A program made the translations under genes and the position numbers. From positions 1,426,001 to 1,490,000 of the forward strand of contig NZ_CP071409.1 of the NCBI RefSeq assembly GCF_022647505.1: 64,000 nucleotides of DNA. The letters run 5' to 3'. This DNA comes from [Pantoea] beijingensis (GTDB lineage Bacteria > Pseudomonadota > Gammaproteobacteria > Enterobacterales > Enterobacteriaceae). Positions 51,963 to 60,997 of this stretch are shown here, piece after piece. Under the pieces are notes generated by a model, which was given only the letters and a program-made list of their open reading frames with translations, was not told where the DNA came from and made no database searches. Numbering within the stretch: position 1 is the stretch's first letter; every line of letters starts with the position of its first letter.

Positions 51963-53060
51963 TGATCTTACCCATCAATAGTCGACACGGGACTCAGTGA
52001 GTAAACCCTCAATCAGAGGTGATTCCTGACAAAACCAGTATCAACCCAGAAACAGTGCGTAAGCAACACACGCCTGAATTTCGCAGTGAAGCCCTGAAGC
52101 TTGCAGAACGCATCGGTGTTGCAGCCGCAGCCCGTGAACTCAGCCTTTACGAATCCCAGCTCTACAACTGGCGTCGCAAACAACAGCAATAGCTGACTTC
52201 CAGCGAACGTGAAAACGAACTGGTCGCAGAAAATGCCCGCCTGAAACGCCAGCTGGCGAGCAGGCAAAGGAGCTGGCCATTCTCCAAAAGGTCGCGACAT
52301 ACTTCGCGAAGCGCCTGAAATGAAGTGTCTTCATCGATAAACATCAGGAAGAGTTCAGCATCAAAGCGATGTGCCGGGTACTTCAGGTTGCCCGCAACGG
52401 ATGGTATGCGTGGCGTCTGCGCCGCTCTCATTCCGGTTTGCGTCAGCAGTTCCGGCTCACCTGTGATACGGCTGTCCGTGAGGCATTCATGGCGGCAAAA
52501 CAGCGCTATTGGGCACCTTGTCTGGCAGAAGAGCTGCCGGAGTATAACACCAAAACCATTGCCGCCAGCTTGTGTCGTCAGGGGCTACGGGCGAAAGCCT
52601 CCCGGAAGTTTAGCCCGATAAGCTACCGTGAGCATGGACTGTCTGCGTCAGATAATCTGCTAAAGCAGGACTTCAATGCCAGCGGTCCGAACCAGAAGTA
52701 GGCGGGTGACATCACGTATCGTGTGCACGGATGAGGCTGGCTGTACCTGCGGTGGTCAGTACTGTTCAGTAGATTATCAGGCGTTGCTGAAGCGGCACAA
52801 TCTACGTGGCAGCATGAGCGCAAAAGGCTGCTGTTATGACAATGCCTGCGTGGAAAGCTTCTTTCATTCGCTGAAGGTGGAATGTATCCACGGCGAACGT
52901 TTTGCCAGCCGTGAAATAATGCGAACGACAGTGTTTAATTATATCGAGTGTGATTACAATCGGTGGCACCGGTCACAGTGCCTGTGGCGGTCTCAGCCCG
53001 GAACAATTTGAAAACCAGAACCTCGCTGGGGTGTGTGTCCACATTACGCGGGTAGGATCA
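51963..53060 (+). mobile_element. Decayed IS3-like insertion sequence (IS3 subgroup)
   Basis: Terminal inverted repeats are visible: TGATCTTACCCATCAATAGT at the left and its imperfect partner at the right end (TGATCCTACCCGCGTAATGT on the minus strand). orfA (about 52040-52320) reads TPEFRSEALKLAERIGV and LYESQLYNWRRKQQ but has a lost ATG, frameshifts and a stop. orfB (about 52321-53010) keeps [20 protein letters not shown] and [22 protein letters not shown], but has frameshifts, a stop near 52699 and a deletion after VDYQ (about 52780) removing part of the DDE core. It is 1.1 kb instead of about 1.25 kb and cannot move by itself. Confidence 0.88.
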
Positions 53061-53134
53061 ATCAAGTATGCTTCAAAAAAATGGATTATGCCGATCCAAA
53101 ACTGGCGGCTGGCGATAAGTCGTTTTATTGTCAC

Positions 53135-53765
53135 CCCTAAACCACCTCCTGGGGAGGTGGTGATTGATCCTGTAAGGCTATAGCCTGAAGAATGCCCATG
53201 TTGGAATATCTCTGCTTACTCACCACAAGTAAAAGGAGACAAACCGACATGGGGCTTTACAGGAGTTCATCACATGTATATTGGCGTTGCAAATACCACA
53301 TAGTCTGGACGCCTAAGTACCGTTTCAGGATTCTGAGAGATAAGCTGGGCAAGGAACTCTACAGGACAATCTACATTCTCTGCGGAATAAAGGATTGTGA
53401 GGTTCTGGAGTTAAATGTTCAGCCAGATCATGTACATCTAGTCGTAATCGTCCCACCAAAAATCTCGATATCAACCCCGATGGGACATCTGAAAGGCCGT
53501 AGCGCGATCAGGCTCTACAATCGTTTTCCACACATAAGAAAGAAGCTATGGGGAAACCATTTTTGGTCCCGAGGCTACTTCGTCGATACGGTGGGAGTGA
53601 ATGAAGAAATAATCAGAAGATATGTGAGGCATCAGGAGAAAACGGAACAAACGCATGAACAGCAGATGGAATTGCTAGAGTAGTAAACGGAAAGTGACAA
53701 TAGCCCCCCTTACAGGGGGCATTCTCAAAAGCCACCTTCTAAGAAGGTGGTCTTTTACTATCGAG
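53135..53765 (+). mobile_element. IS200/IS605-family element with end hairpins
   Basis: A single tnpA gene is flanked by the subterminal hairpins typical of this family. The left one is CCACCTCC-tgg-GGAGGTGG (53142-53160) and the right one is ccaccttct-a-agaaggtgg (53732-53750). There is no terminal inverted repeat or target duplication, as expected. A second stem (cccccttacaggggg, 53705-53719) follows the gene as terminator. Exact ends are estimated. It lies 75 bases after the IS3-like relic. Confidence 0.85.
53249..53683 (+). CDS. tnpA: IS200/IS605-family Y1 transposase TnpA
   Basis: The 144-residue single-strand transposase has the HuH motif (QPDHVHLVV, about 65) and the catalytic tyrosine in EEIIRRYVRHQE (about 128). 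The usual start region WRCKYHIVWTPKYRF is present. ATG 53249 has AAAGGAG upstream; a longer frame to 53192 is not needed. The frame is intact, so the element may still be active. Confidence 0.92.
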   Translation: MGLYRSSSHVYWRCKYHIVWTPKYRFRILRDKLGKELYRTIYILCGIKDCEVLELNVQPDHVHLVVIVPPKISISTPMGHLKGRSAIRLYNRFPHIRKKLWGNHFWSRGYFVDTVGVNEEIIRRYVRHQEKTEQTHEQQMELLE

Positions 53766-54103
53766 TTCGGTGACCGCCTGAGCGATCACCTTTAATACTG
53801 TGGCAGTTACACAGAATTAAGGGCAGACTCGCTGACCGAACCCTAAATTTAGCGTTATTTATCAGTCAATCTATTCGCTATGGGGGAATCATCTTGAGTG
53901 GTTATCGCGGTTATTACACGATACGATCACCCACAATCATCAATGCTGTTTAATGTGGTAATTGCTGAGAAAGGTACGATATTTTATGGAAACAGCCAGT
54001 TCGCTCCCCCGGAAGTAAACATGGGCTGGCAAAAGTGTAGCGGTATTAGGCGCAGCTATTTAGCTCTATTATCACATGGACGATATTACCAGTAAGGGAT
54101 TTG
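53766..54103 (+). other. luxR upstream region
   Basis: There is no credible gene. It should contain the luxR promoter. I see no CT-N12-AG lux box like the two at 55.7 and 56.0 kb. A short frame at 53898-54095 has no recognised similarity. Confidence 0.4.
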
Positions 54104-54835
54104 ATGCACACAATCTTGACTGAATTTGAACCATTTACAAATGCTTCATCAAAAGATGAAGTCATGCTTCAAGTTGAACAAGCAGTAAAATCGCTCGGAT
54201 TTGAGCGCTTCTTGTATGCCGTTGTTCCCAAACAAGGTACGAATGATTCAGGATTCTTTCTATACAGTACTTATCCAGAAAAGTGGCGTAAGCATTATGA
54301 TAGTCAAAATTTTCGTTCGAATGATCCAACAGTTTCCCACTGTTTCAAATCAATGAGTCCCTTGGTTTGGCAGCCTGAATCATTTCAAACCATAGAACAA
54401 AAGACGCTCTATGAAGAAGCATCTTCTTTCGGTTTACGTGCTGGAATTACTCTACCAATCCATGGCCTCCTGGGGGAGGTGGGAATGCTGACCTGTGTAC
54501 GCGATGAATTACCTGGGCTGAATTTCTTACGAGATATCAAACATAATCTGAGTAGTCTTTCCTTGCTACGTGATGTTGTCTGTGATGCTATGAGCGCTTA
54601 TACCACAATGGAGGCCGCTCTTAATGAAACAACACCACAATTAACAGTGAGGGAATTAGATTGCTTACGTTGGATGGCTGCCGGGAAAACGACGTGGGAG
54701 ATTAGTCGGATATTAAATATTAGTGAAGCTGGCGTTAATTTTCATATTTCTAATTTGCGAAATAAATTTGGTGTAAATCGCCGAAATGATGTCGTAATAA
54801 AAGCGATCCGAATAGGAATTATCACTCTGTCTTAG
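54104..54835 (+). CDS. LuxR-family acyl-homoserine lactone receptor/regulator
   Basis: The 243-residue protein has an autoinducer-binding domain (about 15-165) and a C-terminal GerE/LuxR HTH (LTVRELDCLRWMAAGKTTWEISRIL, ISEAGVNFHISNLRNKFGV). Conserved ligand-pocket residues are present: W61, Y65, D74-P75, W89 and the Gly in FGLRAGITLP. The ATG 54104 is preceded by a TTG codon; AAGGG is 5 bases upstream of TTG. It converges on a luxI gene 242 bases away and is the likely regulator of luxI and the polyketide operon through the lux boxes. Confidence 0.92.
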   Translation: MHTILTEFEPFTNASSKDEVMLQVEQAVKSLGFERFLYAVVPKQGTNDSGFFLYSTYPEKWRKHYDSQNFRSNDPTVSHCFKSMSPLVWQPESFQTIEQKTLYEEASSFGLRAGITLPIHGLLGEVGMLTCVRDELPGLNFLRDIKHNLSSLSLLRDVVCDAMSAYTTMEAALNETTPQLTVRELDCLRWMAAGKTTWEISRILNISEAGVNFHISNLRNKFGVNRRNDVVIKAIRIGIITLS

Positions 54836-55077
54836 ATGGTAGCTCACAGCAATCTATTAAATAGTTGTTTGAGAATAGATGAAAAATATAAATTTCATCC
54901 TGTGTTTTGATTAGCAATAAAATTTACTCTAGAGGCTAAGCTAACAGTCAATTCTGGATAAACTCTAGCCCTAGATGTAAAAGGTAAACCTATTAAAAAG
55001 TAATGATTTTTATTATGGTGAATATATTAAATAGAATCATCTAAATGATGTGCGCTTCATGCCATCTTATGGTTACT

Positions 55078-55650
55078 CTACTGAAATAGTGCCAATCGAG
55101 TTTTTTCTCCGAGATGAATTTCCAATGCGACAGCACGCTCCTTTCCTATATTAAGTGGTATGCCAAATCGTGTTATATCAACACCTGCATGGCGGAGTAA
55201 ACGTTCAATCGGGACTGTCGTTACAGTTACGTATTTATCTATACCGTTTTCATCCGCGAACGTAACGATTTTTCTCATCGCATCCATCGCGCGTTGAGCA
55301 AAGCCAAAATGGTTGTTGTTATCTGTTTCAATTGCAAACCTGCTCAACTCCCATACTCGCTCACTTACAGGGGCTAAAACGCCATGTAACAGTTCGGGGA
55401 AGGTATCTTTCAACATATATGGACCTTTAGTTGGCAATAAACGCCAGCAACCGCAGACGCGGTCAGTATTATTACGGATCACCATATAGTAGGGGTCAAG
55501 AGCATCGTAGCCATCGATCTCCATACCACTTAATATCGGAACTTCCCAGCCCATACGATCCTTAAATATTTTTGCCCTTAATTGATGAATATCTCTCAGT
55601 TCAGTTTTATTGAAATTATTACGTGGCTCAATTCTGATATTTGTTTCCAT
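55078..55650 (-). CDS. LuxI-family N-acyl-homoserine lactone synthase
   Basis: The 190-residue synthase makes an acyl-homoserine lactone from S-adenosylmethionine and acyl-ACP. All family-invariant residues are found near their usual numbers: R25, F29, W35, D46, D49, R70, F84, E101 and R104. A Thr-rich TVTTVPIERLLRHAG segment, as in LasI/EsaI-type enzymes, is present. It is convergent with luxR and divergent from the polyketide operon. A lux box lies 78 bases before its ATG, suggesting positive feedback. Acyl-chain length cannot be read from the sequence. Confidence 0.94.
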   Translation of the reverse strand: METNIRIEPRNNFNKTELRDIHQLRAKIFKDRMGWEVPILSGMEIDGYDALDPYYMVIRNNTDRVCGCWRLLPTKGPYMLKDTFPELLHGVLAPVSERVWELSRFAIETDNNNHFGFAQRAMDAMRKIVTFADENGIDKYVTVTTVPIERLLRHAGVDITRFGIPLNIGKERAVALEIHLGEKTRLALFQ

Positions 55651-55728
55651 ATGAAATATTTCCTGAAATTATTTGCATTAACATTTATGAGATGCAAGTA
55701 ATCTATGCTAATTAATTAATCATGGTTA

Positions 55729-55744
55729 CTAGCAAAACTACTAG
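55729..55744 (-). promoter_or_regulatory. lux box 1, luxI side
   Basis: CTAGCAAAACTACTAG is an inverted repeat of the CT-N12-AG type bound by LuxR-family regulators, and its CTAGCAAA half resembles the las-type operator. It lies 78 bases upstream of the luxI ATG. It shares 12 of 16 positions with box 2 read on the opposite strand. Confidence 0.7.
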
Positions 55745-56006
55745 GGAAAGAGAATATCATGTTAAATTACACTTCAATATTCTTATAAAATGTCCATCAC
55801 TAAAGCTAAATAATGAAATAAATGCGAATAAAAACAGGAGGGTAGTACCAAGTTTATCGAAATAAACTTTAAATAACTTATTGAAATTAATACATAAATT
55901 AAAAATTTAATTCTGGTTAACAACCCTGCAAAGACATTCATAACCGAGTGAAAATTGACATGTAGGGGACGGATATCCTTATTGTTAGAGACTCTCTGTT
56001 GACTAC

Positions 56007-56022
56007 CTATCAACTTTGCTAG
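56007..56022 (+). promoter_or_regulatory. lux box 2, polyketide operon side
   Basis: CTATCAACTTTGCTAG is a CT-N12-AG element about 118 bases before the first operon ATG. Its reverse complement (CTAGCAAAGTTGATAG) begins with the same CTAGCAAA as box 1. This points to direct quorum control of the operon. Confidence 0.7.
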
Positions 56023-56140
56023 TATCCCCTTAGAACACGTTTTGTTTTAATAGCATTATTGACTTTTAATCTGGCAGTAAGCAATACGTAGTACAGTCCA
56101 GATGCTATGAATGATGAGAAATAGGATTAGGGGTTTAAAT

Positions 56141-56941
56141 ATGAATGTAACAAATAATCCATATTATAAGCGAGCTTTGATTACCGGTGGAACCGGTGGT
56201 ATTGGTAAACCAATTGTAAAAAGACTATGTGACGATGGTTTTTCACCCATTATTATTTCTCGTTCGACAGAACGGTTGACGAAACTGGTCTTGGAGCTTA
56301 AAGAACAATATCCTCATCTTGATATTATTAGTGAGGTTTGTGATATCTCAGTTCCTCATGACGTGAAGACTCTTTTTAAAATTTTAAATGAGCGTAGTAT
56401 CGAAATTAGCATATTAGTTAATGGTGCCGGTATTTCAGGTGGAGGAATTACATCTAAAATTAGTGATGAATTATGGTTGAACGTTATGAATACTAACTTA
56501 AATGGCATGTTCTATGTGACACGGGAATTACTACATTTAAACATGATAAAACCTGGCGGACGTATAATTAACATTGCTTCAACGGGGGGGAAGCAGGGAG
56601 TTATTTATGGTTCACCCTACTGCGCATCCAAGCATGGCATGGTGGGATTCACTAAGGCGCTGGGCCTTGAACTGGCACGTAATAATTCAGGTGTCACAGT
56701 TAATGCGGTGTGTCCAGGTTTCGTCGAAACAGAAATGGCTGAACGAGTCAGAGAACACTATGCCGCTATTTGGGATGTAGAGGTGGAGGAGGCGCGATGC
56801 CGTATTGAAGAACGTATCCCTATTGGTCGATATATCACGGTAGAAGAAGTAGCCGCCATGGTGTCATATCTTTCTTCACCTCTTGCCAGCGGTGTTACTG
56901 CCCAAGCGATAAATGTTTGCGGTGGGCTAGGAAATTATTGA
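56141..56941 (+). CDS. ActIII/AntA-like polyketide ketoreductase (SDR)
   Basis: The 266-residue short-chain reductase has the NADPH motif TGGTGGIGKPI, the active-site Ser/Tyr/Lys (IASTGGKQG ... YCASKHG), and a C-terminus ending VTAQAINVCGGLGNY. This end and the PGFVETEMAERVREHYAAIW segment are nearly those of ActIII, the C9 ketoreductase of aromatic type II polyketide synthases. It should reduce a defined carbonyl of the nascent octaketide-type chain. ATG 56141 has AGGGG eight bases upstream; in-frame ATGs at 56111 and 56114 would add a basic leader absent from relatives. First gene of the operon. Confidence 0.9.
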   Translation: MNVTNNPYYKRALITGGTGGIGKPIVKRLCDDGFSPIIISRSTERLTKLVLELKEQYPHLDIISEVCDISVPHDVKTLFKILNERSIEISILVNGAGISGGGITSKISDELWLNVMNTNLNGMFYVTRELLHLNMIKPGGRIINIASTGGKQGVIYGSPYCASKHGMVGFTKALGLELARNNSGVTVNAVCPGFVETEMAERVREHYAAIWDVEVEEARCRIEERIPIGRYITVEEVAAMVSYLSSPLASGVTAQAINVCGGLGNY

Positions 56942-56959
56942 CTTTACTTGGAGGTCAAT

Positions 56960-57598
56960 ATGGGCGGCTGGACTGATATATGGATCTCGAGAATAAAAGA
57001 TACAGATGAAGTCTCGATACTTGCGCTGTTGCGAGAAGAAGATCGTGAACGTTACGAAAAAATTATTCCGCCTAAACGGAAACGAAATTTTGCATTTCGA
57101 CGAGCAGTATTAAATTTTGTTTTACAGCATTATGTAAAAAAATACTCTATTAAACGCGATGCTAATGGTAAGCCTTATGTTGTATCTAGTGACAGTGAAA
57201 ATATTTATTTTAATAGTAGCTCGTCAGCAGGATTATGTGTAGTTGCTGTTTCAGTGGAAGTGATCGGTGTCGATCTTGAGGTCAGGCATCAATCAGTGGA
57301 CCTGGTCAGTATTTGTGAAAAATATTTACCAATATTTAGTGAGTTGAGCGACGTGTGGAAAGAAAGTCGAATCGTTAAGCAATTAGCGATGTGTACTTGG
57401 TGTCGTATGGAGTCATTCGTCAAACTCAATGGGTTGACTTTACATAATGTATTATTTGGCCAGAAAAATAAATCAGAGAGATCCAGCTCGGATATTATTA
57501 TTTCAGGAAATGACTTTGTCTGTGCTGTATCACAATTTGGATATGTTGAGTTAAATAAAATTTATCACGTTGGTTTCGAGAAAATTCATCATGAGTGA
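56960..57598 (+). CDS. Sfp-type 4'-phosphopantetheinyl transferase (AntB-like)
   Basis: The 212-residue protein has the transferase signatures GVDLEVR (about 95) and CTWCRMESFVKLNG (the WxxKES-like motif, about 150). It moves phosphopantetheine from CoA to the ACP encoded at 63.5 kb. ATG 56960 has GGAGG nine bases upstream; a TTG at 56948 overlaps that site. The 3' end overlaps the next gene by 8 bases. The family is divergent, as in the Photorhabdus ant cluster, which also carries its own transferase. Confidence 0.85.
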   Translation: MGGWTDIWISRIKDTDEVSILALLREEDRERYEKIIPPKRKRNFAFRRAVLNFVLQHYVKKYSIKRDANGKPYVVSSDSENIYFNSSSSAGLCVVAVSVEVIGVDLEVRHQSVDLVSICEKYLPIFSELSDVWKESRIVKQLAMCTWCRMESFVKLNGLTLHNVLFGQKNKSERSSSDIIISGNDFVCAVSQFGYVELNKIYHVGFEKIHHE

Positions 57599-58421
57599 GT
57601 TAAAGCGAATTATTGACTTGAGTGTAAGTATCGATCCGGATTTTTGGGAGCCGGAACCTGTAACGAGAAAAATTGTTAATCACCAGGATGGCGCAGATAA
57701 GCTAGGTAAGAGTTTTTTGCATTTCCAGGTAATGAGTTTTTGGCGACGTTGCTGGATGAAACTCGTAAAACCAGCTCGGCATTATATCGACCACCGGGAT
57801 TTCCCCGATGGTATGGGATTGTCATTAATGACTTATAGCCTGACGACTCATACCGGAACACATATCGATGCTCCCTATCATTATGGTTGGCATGCAGGTA
57901 AAGAGGACGAACAAAAAACTATCAGTGATATTCCGTTATCTTGGTGTTATGGGCGAGGTGTTTTACTTGATTTTTCAGATCGGCATGATGTGATTGACGC
58001 GGAAAATATACAACAGCAATTGGCTCGCATAGGGCATAAACTGGCTGCCGGGGATATTGTTCTAATAAATACCGGTGCTTATAAAAATATGGGGAAACGC
58101 GAGTATTTTACGGCTTATCAGGCGATTGATACCAGTGCGTTGGCTTGGCTTATTGAACGTGGTATTCGCGTCATCGGCACCGATGCTTTCAGCTTTGACC
58201 GCCCATTCTGTGAAATGATTGCTGATTATAAGCACTCGGGAAATAAAGATGTTTTATGGCCTGCCCACTTTTTTGGCAGGGATCATGAGTATTTGCAGAT
58301 CGAGCGCTTAGGTAATCTTGAAGAGTTACCAAGTACTACCGGATTCCAGATTTGTTGTTTCCCAATCAAGTTGGAAAATGCCGATGCTGCATGGAGTCGG
58401 GTAGTAGCTATTATTGATTGA
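57591..58421 (+). CDS. PF04199-type cyclase/hydrolase (kynurenine formamidase-like fold)
   Basis: The 276-residue protein has the metal-binding family motif HTGTHIDAPYHYG (about 90-102), the start RIIDLSVSIDPDFWEPEP, and RGIRVIGTDAFSFDRPF. Members of this metal-dependent superfamily act as hydrolases or cyclases, and related proteins occur in aromatic polyketide clusters. Here a ring-closure or release/lactonisation step is inferred. It overlaps the transferase gene (ATGAGTGA), so it is translationally coupled. Confidence 0.8.
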   Translation: MSELKRIIDLSVSIDPDFWEPEPVTRKIVNHQDGADKLGKSFLHFQVMSFWRRCWMKLVKPARHYIDHRDFPDGMGLSLMTYSLTTHTGTHIDAPYHYGWHAGKEDEQKTISDIPLSWCYGRGVLLDFSDRHDVIDAENIQQQLARIGHKLAAGDIVLINTGAYKNMGKREYFTAYQAIDTSALAWLIERGIRVIGTDAFSFDRPFCEMIADYKHSGNKDVLWPAHFFGRDHEYLQIERLGNLEELPSTTGFQICCFPIKLENADAAWSRVVAIID

Positions 58422-58470
58422 GGAAAGTATTAGCTAACGTGTAAATGAATTTTAAAAATCGAGAATTGCA

Positions 58471-59913
58471 ATGACTGCGATAAATAATGAAGATGTAATG
58501 CAGATGAAGCCTTATCCAAAAAAATGCTATTTACCTTTTGTTTTATATCCACCAGGTATGCATAAAAATATGGAGGGTGGTGATTTTGTCACCAATCACA
58601 TTAATATGGATCAAGAGGGTGTTGATTTTACGCTATATATAGGAGTGCCATTTTGTCGTACCCGATGTAAATCGTGCCCTTATTTTATTAAGATATTGCC
58701 AGAGAATGATAAACATAATCGTGAAGATAGCTATGTTGATGCTTTACTCAAAGATATGAAGAAATGGTCGGCTTTTAGAAAATTTGGTGAGGGTACGCTA
58801 AAAAGTATTTTCATAGGTGGAGGGACAGGGAGTATTTTAAAAACAATCAATCTAAAACGCATTGTTGATGCTGTATTTGAGAATTTTAAAGTTGATACAG
58901 ATTACGAATTTACCCTGGAAGGTAATGCCCGTGACTTTGATGATGAAAAAATAGCTTATGTCGCAGGTTCACGTATTAATCGCTTGAGCTTGGGGGTACA
59001 GTCTTTCCACCCAGAGATCTTGGCGGTAGTAGGTTCACCCCATGCGGCACAGGACAGCGCGAGAGTTATCCGGGCGTTCCAGGAGCGAGGATTGACTAAT
59101 ATTCAAATGGATTTGATGTATAACATGCCGGGCCATACATTGGATATTTGGAAAAGCGATCTAAAAACGCTCAATGAACTGGGGGTACCACACTTTACCA
59201 TTTATTTGTACCGGATCCATAATGATACACCGCAAAGCCAACTGATCAATCGTGGAAAAATTCAACCACCGGTAAATCCGGAAAATACGATGGTTAAGGC
59301 CATGTATCGTGAAGCGAAAAAAATGGCTGAGGATATGGGGTATCAGATGTATATGATGGACCATTTTTGTAAGCCGGGTTATGAAAATAAATATAATCAC
59401 TCAAATTGGAAGGTTGATAATGAAACCTTGGCCATTGGCCCAGGCTCATACAGTTACTTTGACGGTTATCGCCTTGGCACTGAGTCTGATGTAGAAAAGT
59501 ATATTGAATACGTAAATCGGGGGGAATTTCTCATAAGTTCTGTAACGGATCTTATGTCCGGGCGTGTACAACGTGAGCGGCATGTTGTCTTTGCCCTGGT
59601 CTATTTCAAAATAGAATATAAATTTTACCGAAATAAATTCGGCACGGATTTTCTTGACGATTTTTCTGAAGAGATTAGACGATTAGAACGTAAAGGATTG
59701 GTCGAGTTAACAGATGATTGCATGCAGCTTACTGAGCTTGGTTTAATCTGGCATGCAAACGTGATTCTGGAATTCTTTAACCCTGCATTTTGGGGAGACA
59801 CAGATTCTCTAAATGAGAAAAACTGGTCACTGAATGGAGTTATGGTGGAAGTTGGATCGCGTGAGCGCTCATATTGGTTGGGAGATAAAAATGATATCTC
59901 CCCCTTATTTTAA
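58471..59913 (+). CDS. HemW-like radical SAM protein
   Basis: The 480-residue protein has the radical SAM cluster motif CRTRCKSC (CX3CX2C, about 64-71), glycine-rich FIGGGTGS, and the HemW-like segments INRLSLGVQSFHPEIL and IQMDLMYNMPG. A C-terminal HemW-type domain follows. HemW relatives include heme chaperones and also methylases and cyclopropanases in natural-product pathways. It is inside the polyketide operon, 49 bases after the cyclase gene, so tailoring of the polyketide is likely; the chemistry is unknown. I know of no counterpart in the Photorhabdus ant cluster. Confidence 0.85.
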   Translation: MTAINNEDVMQMKPYPKKCYLPFVLYPPGMHKNMEGGDFVTNHINMDQEGVDFTLYIGVPFCRTRCKSCPYFIKILPENDKHNREDSYVDALLKDMKKWSAFRKFGEGTLKSIFIGGGTGSILKTINLKRIVDAVFENFKVDTDYEFTLEGNARDFDDEKIAYVAGSRINRLSLGVQSFHPEILAVVGSPHAAQDSARVIRAFQERGLTNIQMDLMYNMPGHTLDIWKSDLKTLNELGVPHFTIYLYRIHNDTPQSQLINRGKIQPPVNPENTMVKAMYREAKKMAEDMGYQMYMMDHFCKPGYENKYNHSNWKVDNETLAIGPGSYSYFDGYRLGTESDVEKYIEYVNRGEFLISSVTDLMSGRVQRERHVVFALVYFKIEYKFYRNKFGTDFLDDFSEEIRRLERKGLVELTDDCMQLTELGLIWHANVILEFFNPAFWGDTDSLNEKNWSLNGVMVEVGSRERSYWLGDKNDISPLF

Positions 59914-59938
59914 GTTAATAATGCAAAGGAAATAGACT

Positions 59939-60376
59939 ATGTCTCAGAATGTTAAATTTATCGCCTCGTATCAAGCAACAACTCATGCTTCAGTAGACAA
60001 TGTTTGGGCTCTTTGGGCCGATGTTAATAATTGGAAAGAATGGGATTCAGGTATTAAGCATTCAGAACTTCTCACCCAGTTCTCAGCAGGAAACTCGTTT
60101 TCCCTGACCCCGCAAGGTGGTGAACCTATTCCTGTTACATTAAAAACAGTAACTCCGGGTAAAGAGTTCTCCGATGAGGCCGTACTACCTTTTGGAGTGC
60201 TGCGTAATATTCATCGCATTGAACAGCTTGGGCAGAAAATTACTGTCACACATGAGGTTCATGCGGAGATTAAGCCGGACGCGTCTGGCTTCTTTGGTAA
60301 AGAGATTTGGCCGCATATGCAGTGTGGTTTGCCTGAGTCAGTAAACAATATTATTTCTCTGGCAACTCAGAAGTAA
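59939..60376 (+). CDS. SRPBCC-family polyketide cyclase/aromatase-like protein
   Basis: The 145-residue single-domain protein starts with the START/Bet v1-like pattern (FIASYQATTHASVDNVWALWADVNNWKEWDSGI) and ends with a long helix (CGLPESVNNIISLA). Single-domain SRPBCC proteins in type II polyketide clusters are aromatase/cyclases. It is the best candidate for first-ring cyclisation. An AAAGGAAA ribosome site precedes the ATG. Confidence 0.8.
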   Translation: MSQNVKFIASYQATTHASVDNVWALWADVNNWKEWDSGIKHSELLTQFSAGNSFSLTPQGGEPIPVTLKTVTPGKEFSDEAVLPFGVLRNIHRIEQLGQKITVTHEVHAEIKPDASGFFGKEIWPHMQCGLPESVNNIISLATQK

Positions 60377-60434
60377 ATAAGTAATCGGCTTGATTAAATG
60401 ATTGGGCCGATTAATCTCAAAGAGGAAAGTTACG

Positions 60435-60923
60435 ATGACCAAGTATTGGTGTGGCGTTGTATCCCGAGAACATATTAAATTCGGTGAACAGGGCGGTTTC
60501 TGTCAGGTATGCCATGGAAAGCGCGCACCATTGGCCAGAATGGCCGTGGGGGATGGCATTGTTTTTTATTCTCCCGTTCTGCGATTCAAGGAAAAAGAGA
60601 AGTGCCAGAGCTTTACCGCTATTGGTACTGTTGTTGGAGAGGAAACCTACCAATTTCAGATGGCCCCCTCATTTGTGCCCTATCGACGTGATGTTGCTTA
60701 TCAGCCTTGTTTTGATGCTCCTATCCACCCTTTGCTTGATAAACTTAGCTTCACTGCAGGGAACAGTAACTGGGGGTATAAATTCCGCTTTGGTCACTTT
60801 GAAATTACGCCCGGCGATTTTTTATTGCTAGCGAAAATTATGTTGCCACATAATTCACAAGCTGTTCTTACACCGGTTAATTCTATATCCGTGGGCCAAA
60901 ATCTGGATTTATTTACCAAGTAA
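60435..60923 (+). CDS. EVE-domain (PUA-like) protein
   Basis: The 162-residue protein matches the EVE domain: YWCGVVSREHIKFGEQGGFCQVCHGK, MAVGDGIVFYSPV, and FTAIGTVVGE. Start ATG 60435 has AGAGGAAAG upstream; a frame to 60402 is not supported. EVE domains usually bind modified bases in DNA or RNA. Why one is in a polyketide operon is unclear; it might bind a small aromatic product or give resistance. It has two nearby cysteine/histidine residues (CQVCH). Confidence 0.8.
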   Translation: MTKYWCGVVSREHIKFGEQGGFCQVCHGKRAPLARMAVGDGIVFYSPVLRFKEKEKCQSFTAIGTVVGEETYQFQMAPSFVPYRRDVAYQPCFDAPIHPLLDKLSFTAGNSNWGYKFRFGHFEITPGDFLLLAKIMLPHNSQAVLTPVNSISVGQNLDLFTK

Positions 60924-60997
60924 AGCAAGCGACAGCAATATTCTGTCATGAACGCTATTTAGTTATTCTCCCATAAATCATTAATGTTGGACGCATT

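Larger units (their letters stand above)
55651..56140. other. Divergent control region between luxI and the polyketide operon
   Basis: This 490-bp, very A+T-rich region has no convincing gene. It contains both lux boxes and must hold the two divergent promoters. Apart from the boxes I see only low-complexity A/T runs. Confidence 0.6.

Noticed and set aside
52676..53011. 111-codon frame in the IS3-like element as a functional gene
   Set aside because: It is the decayed C-terminal part of orfB, with upstream stop and deletion.
53898..54095. 65-codon frame before luxR
   Set aside because: No similarity and no ribosome site; probably chance.
55783..56013. 76-codon minus-strand frame between luxI and the polyketide operon
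   Set aside because: Its composition reflects A/T-rich DNA, it has no clear ribosome site and it covers lux box 2.
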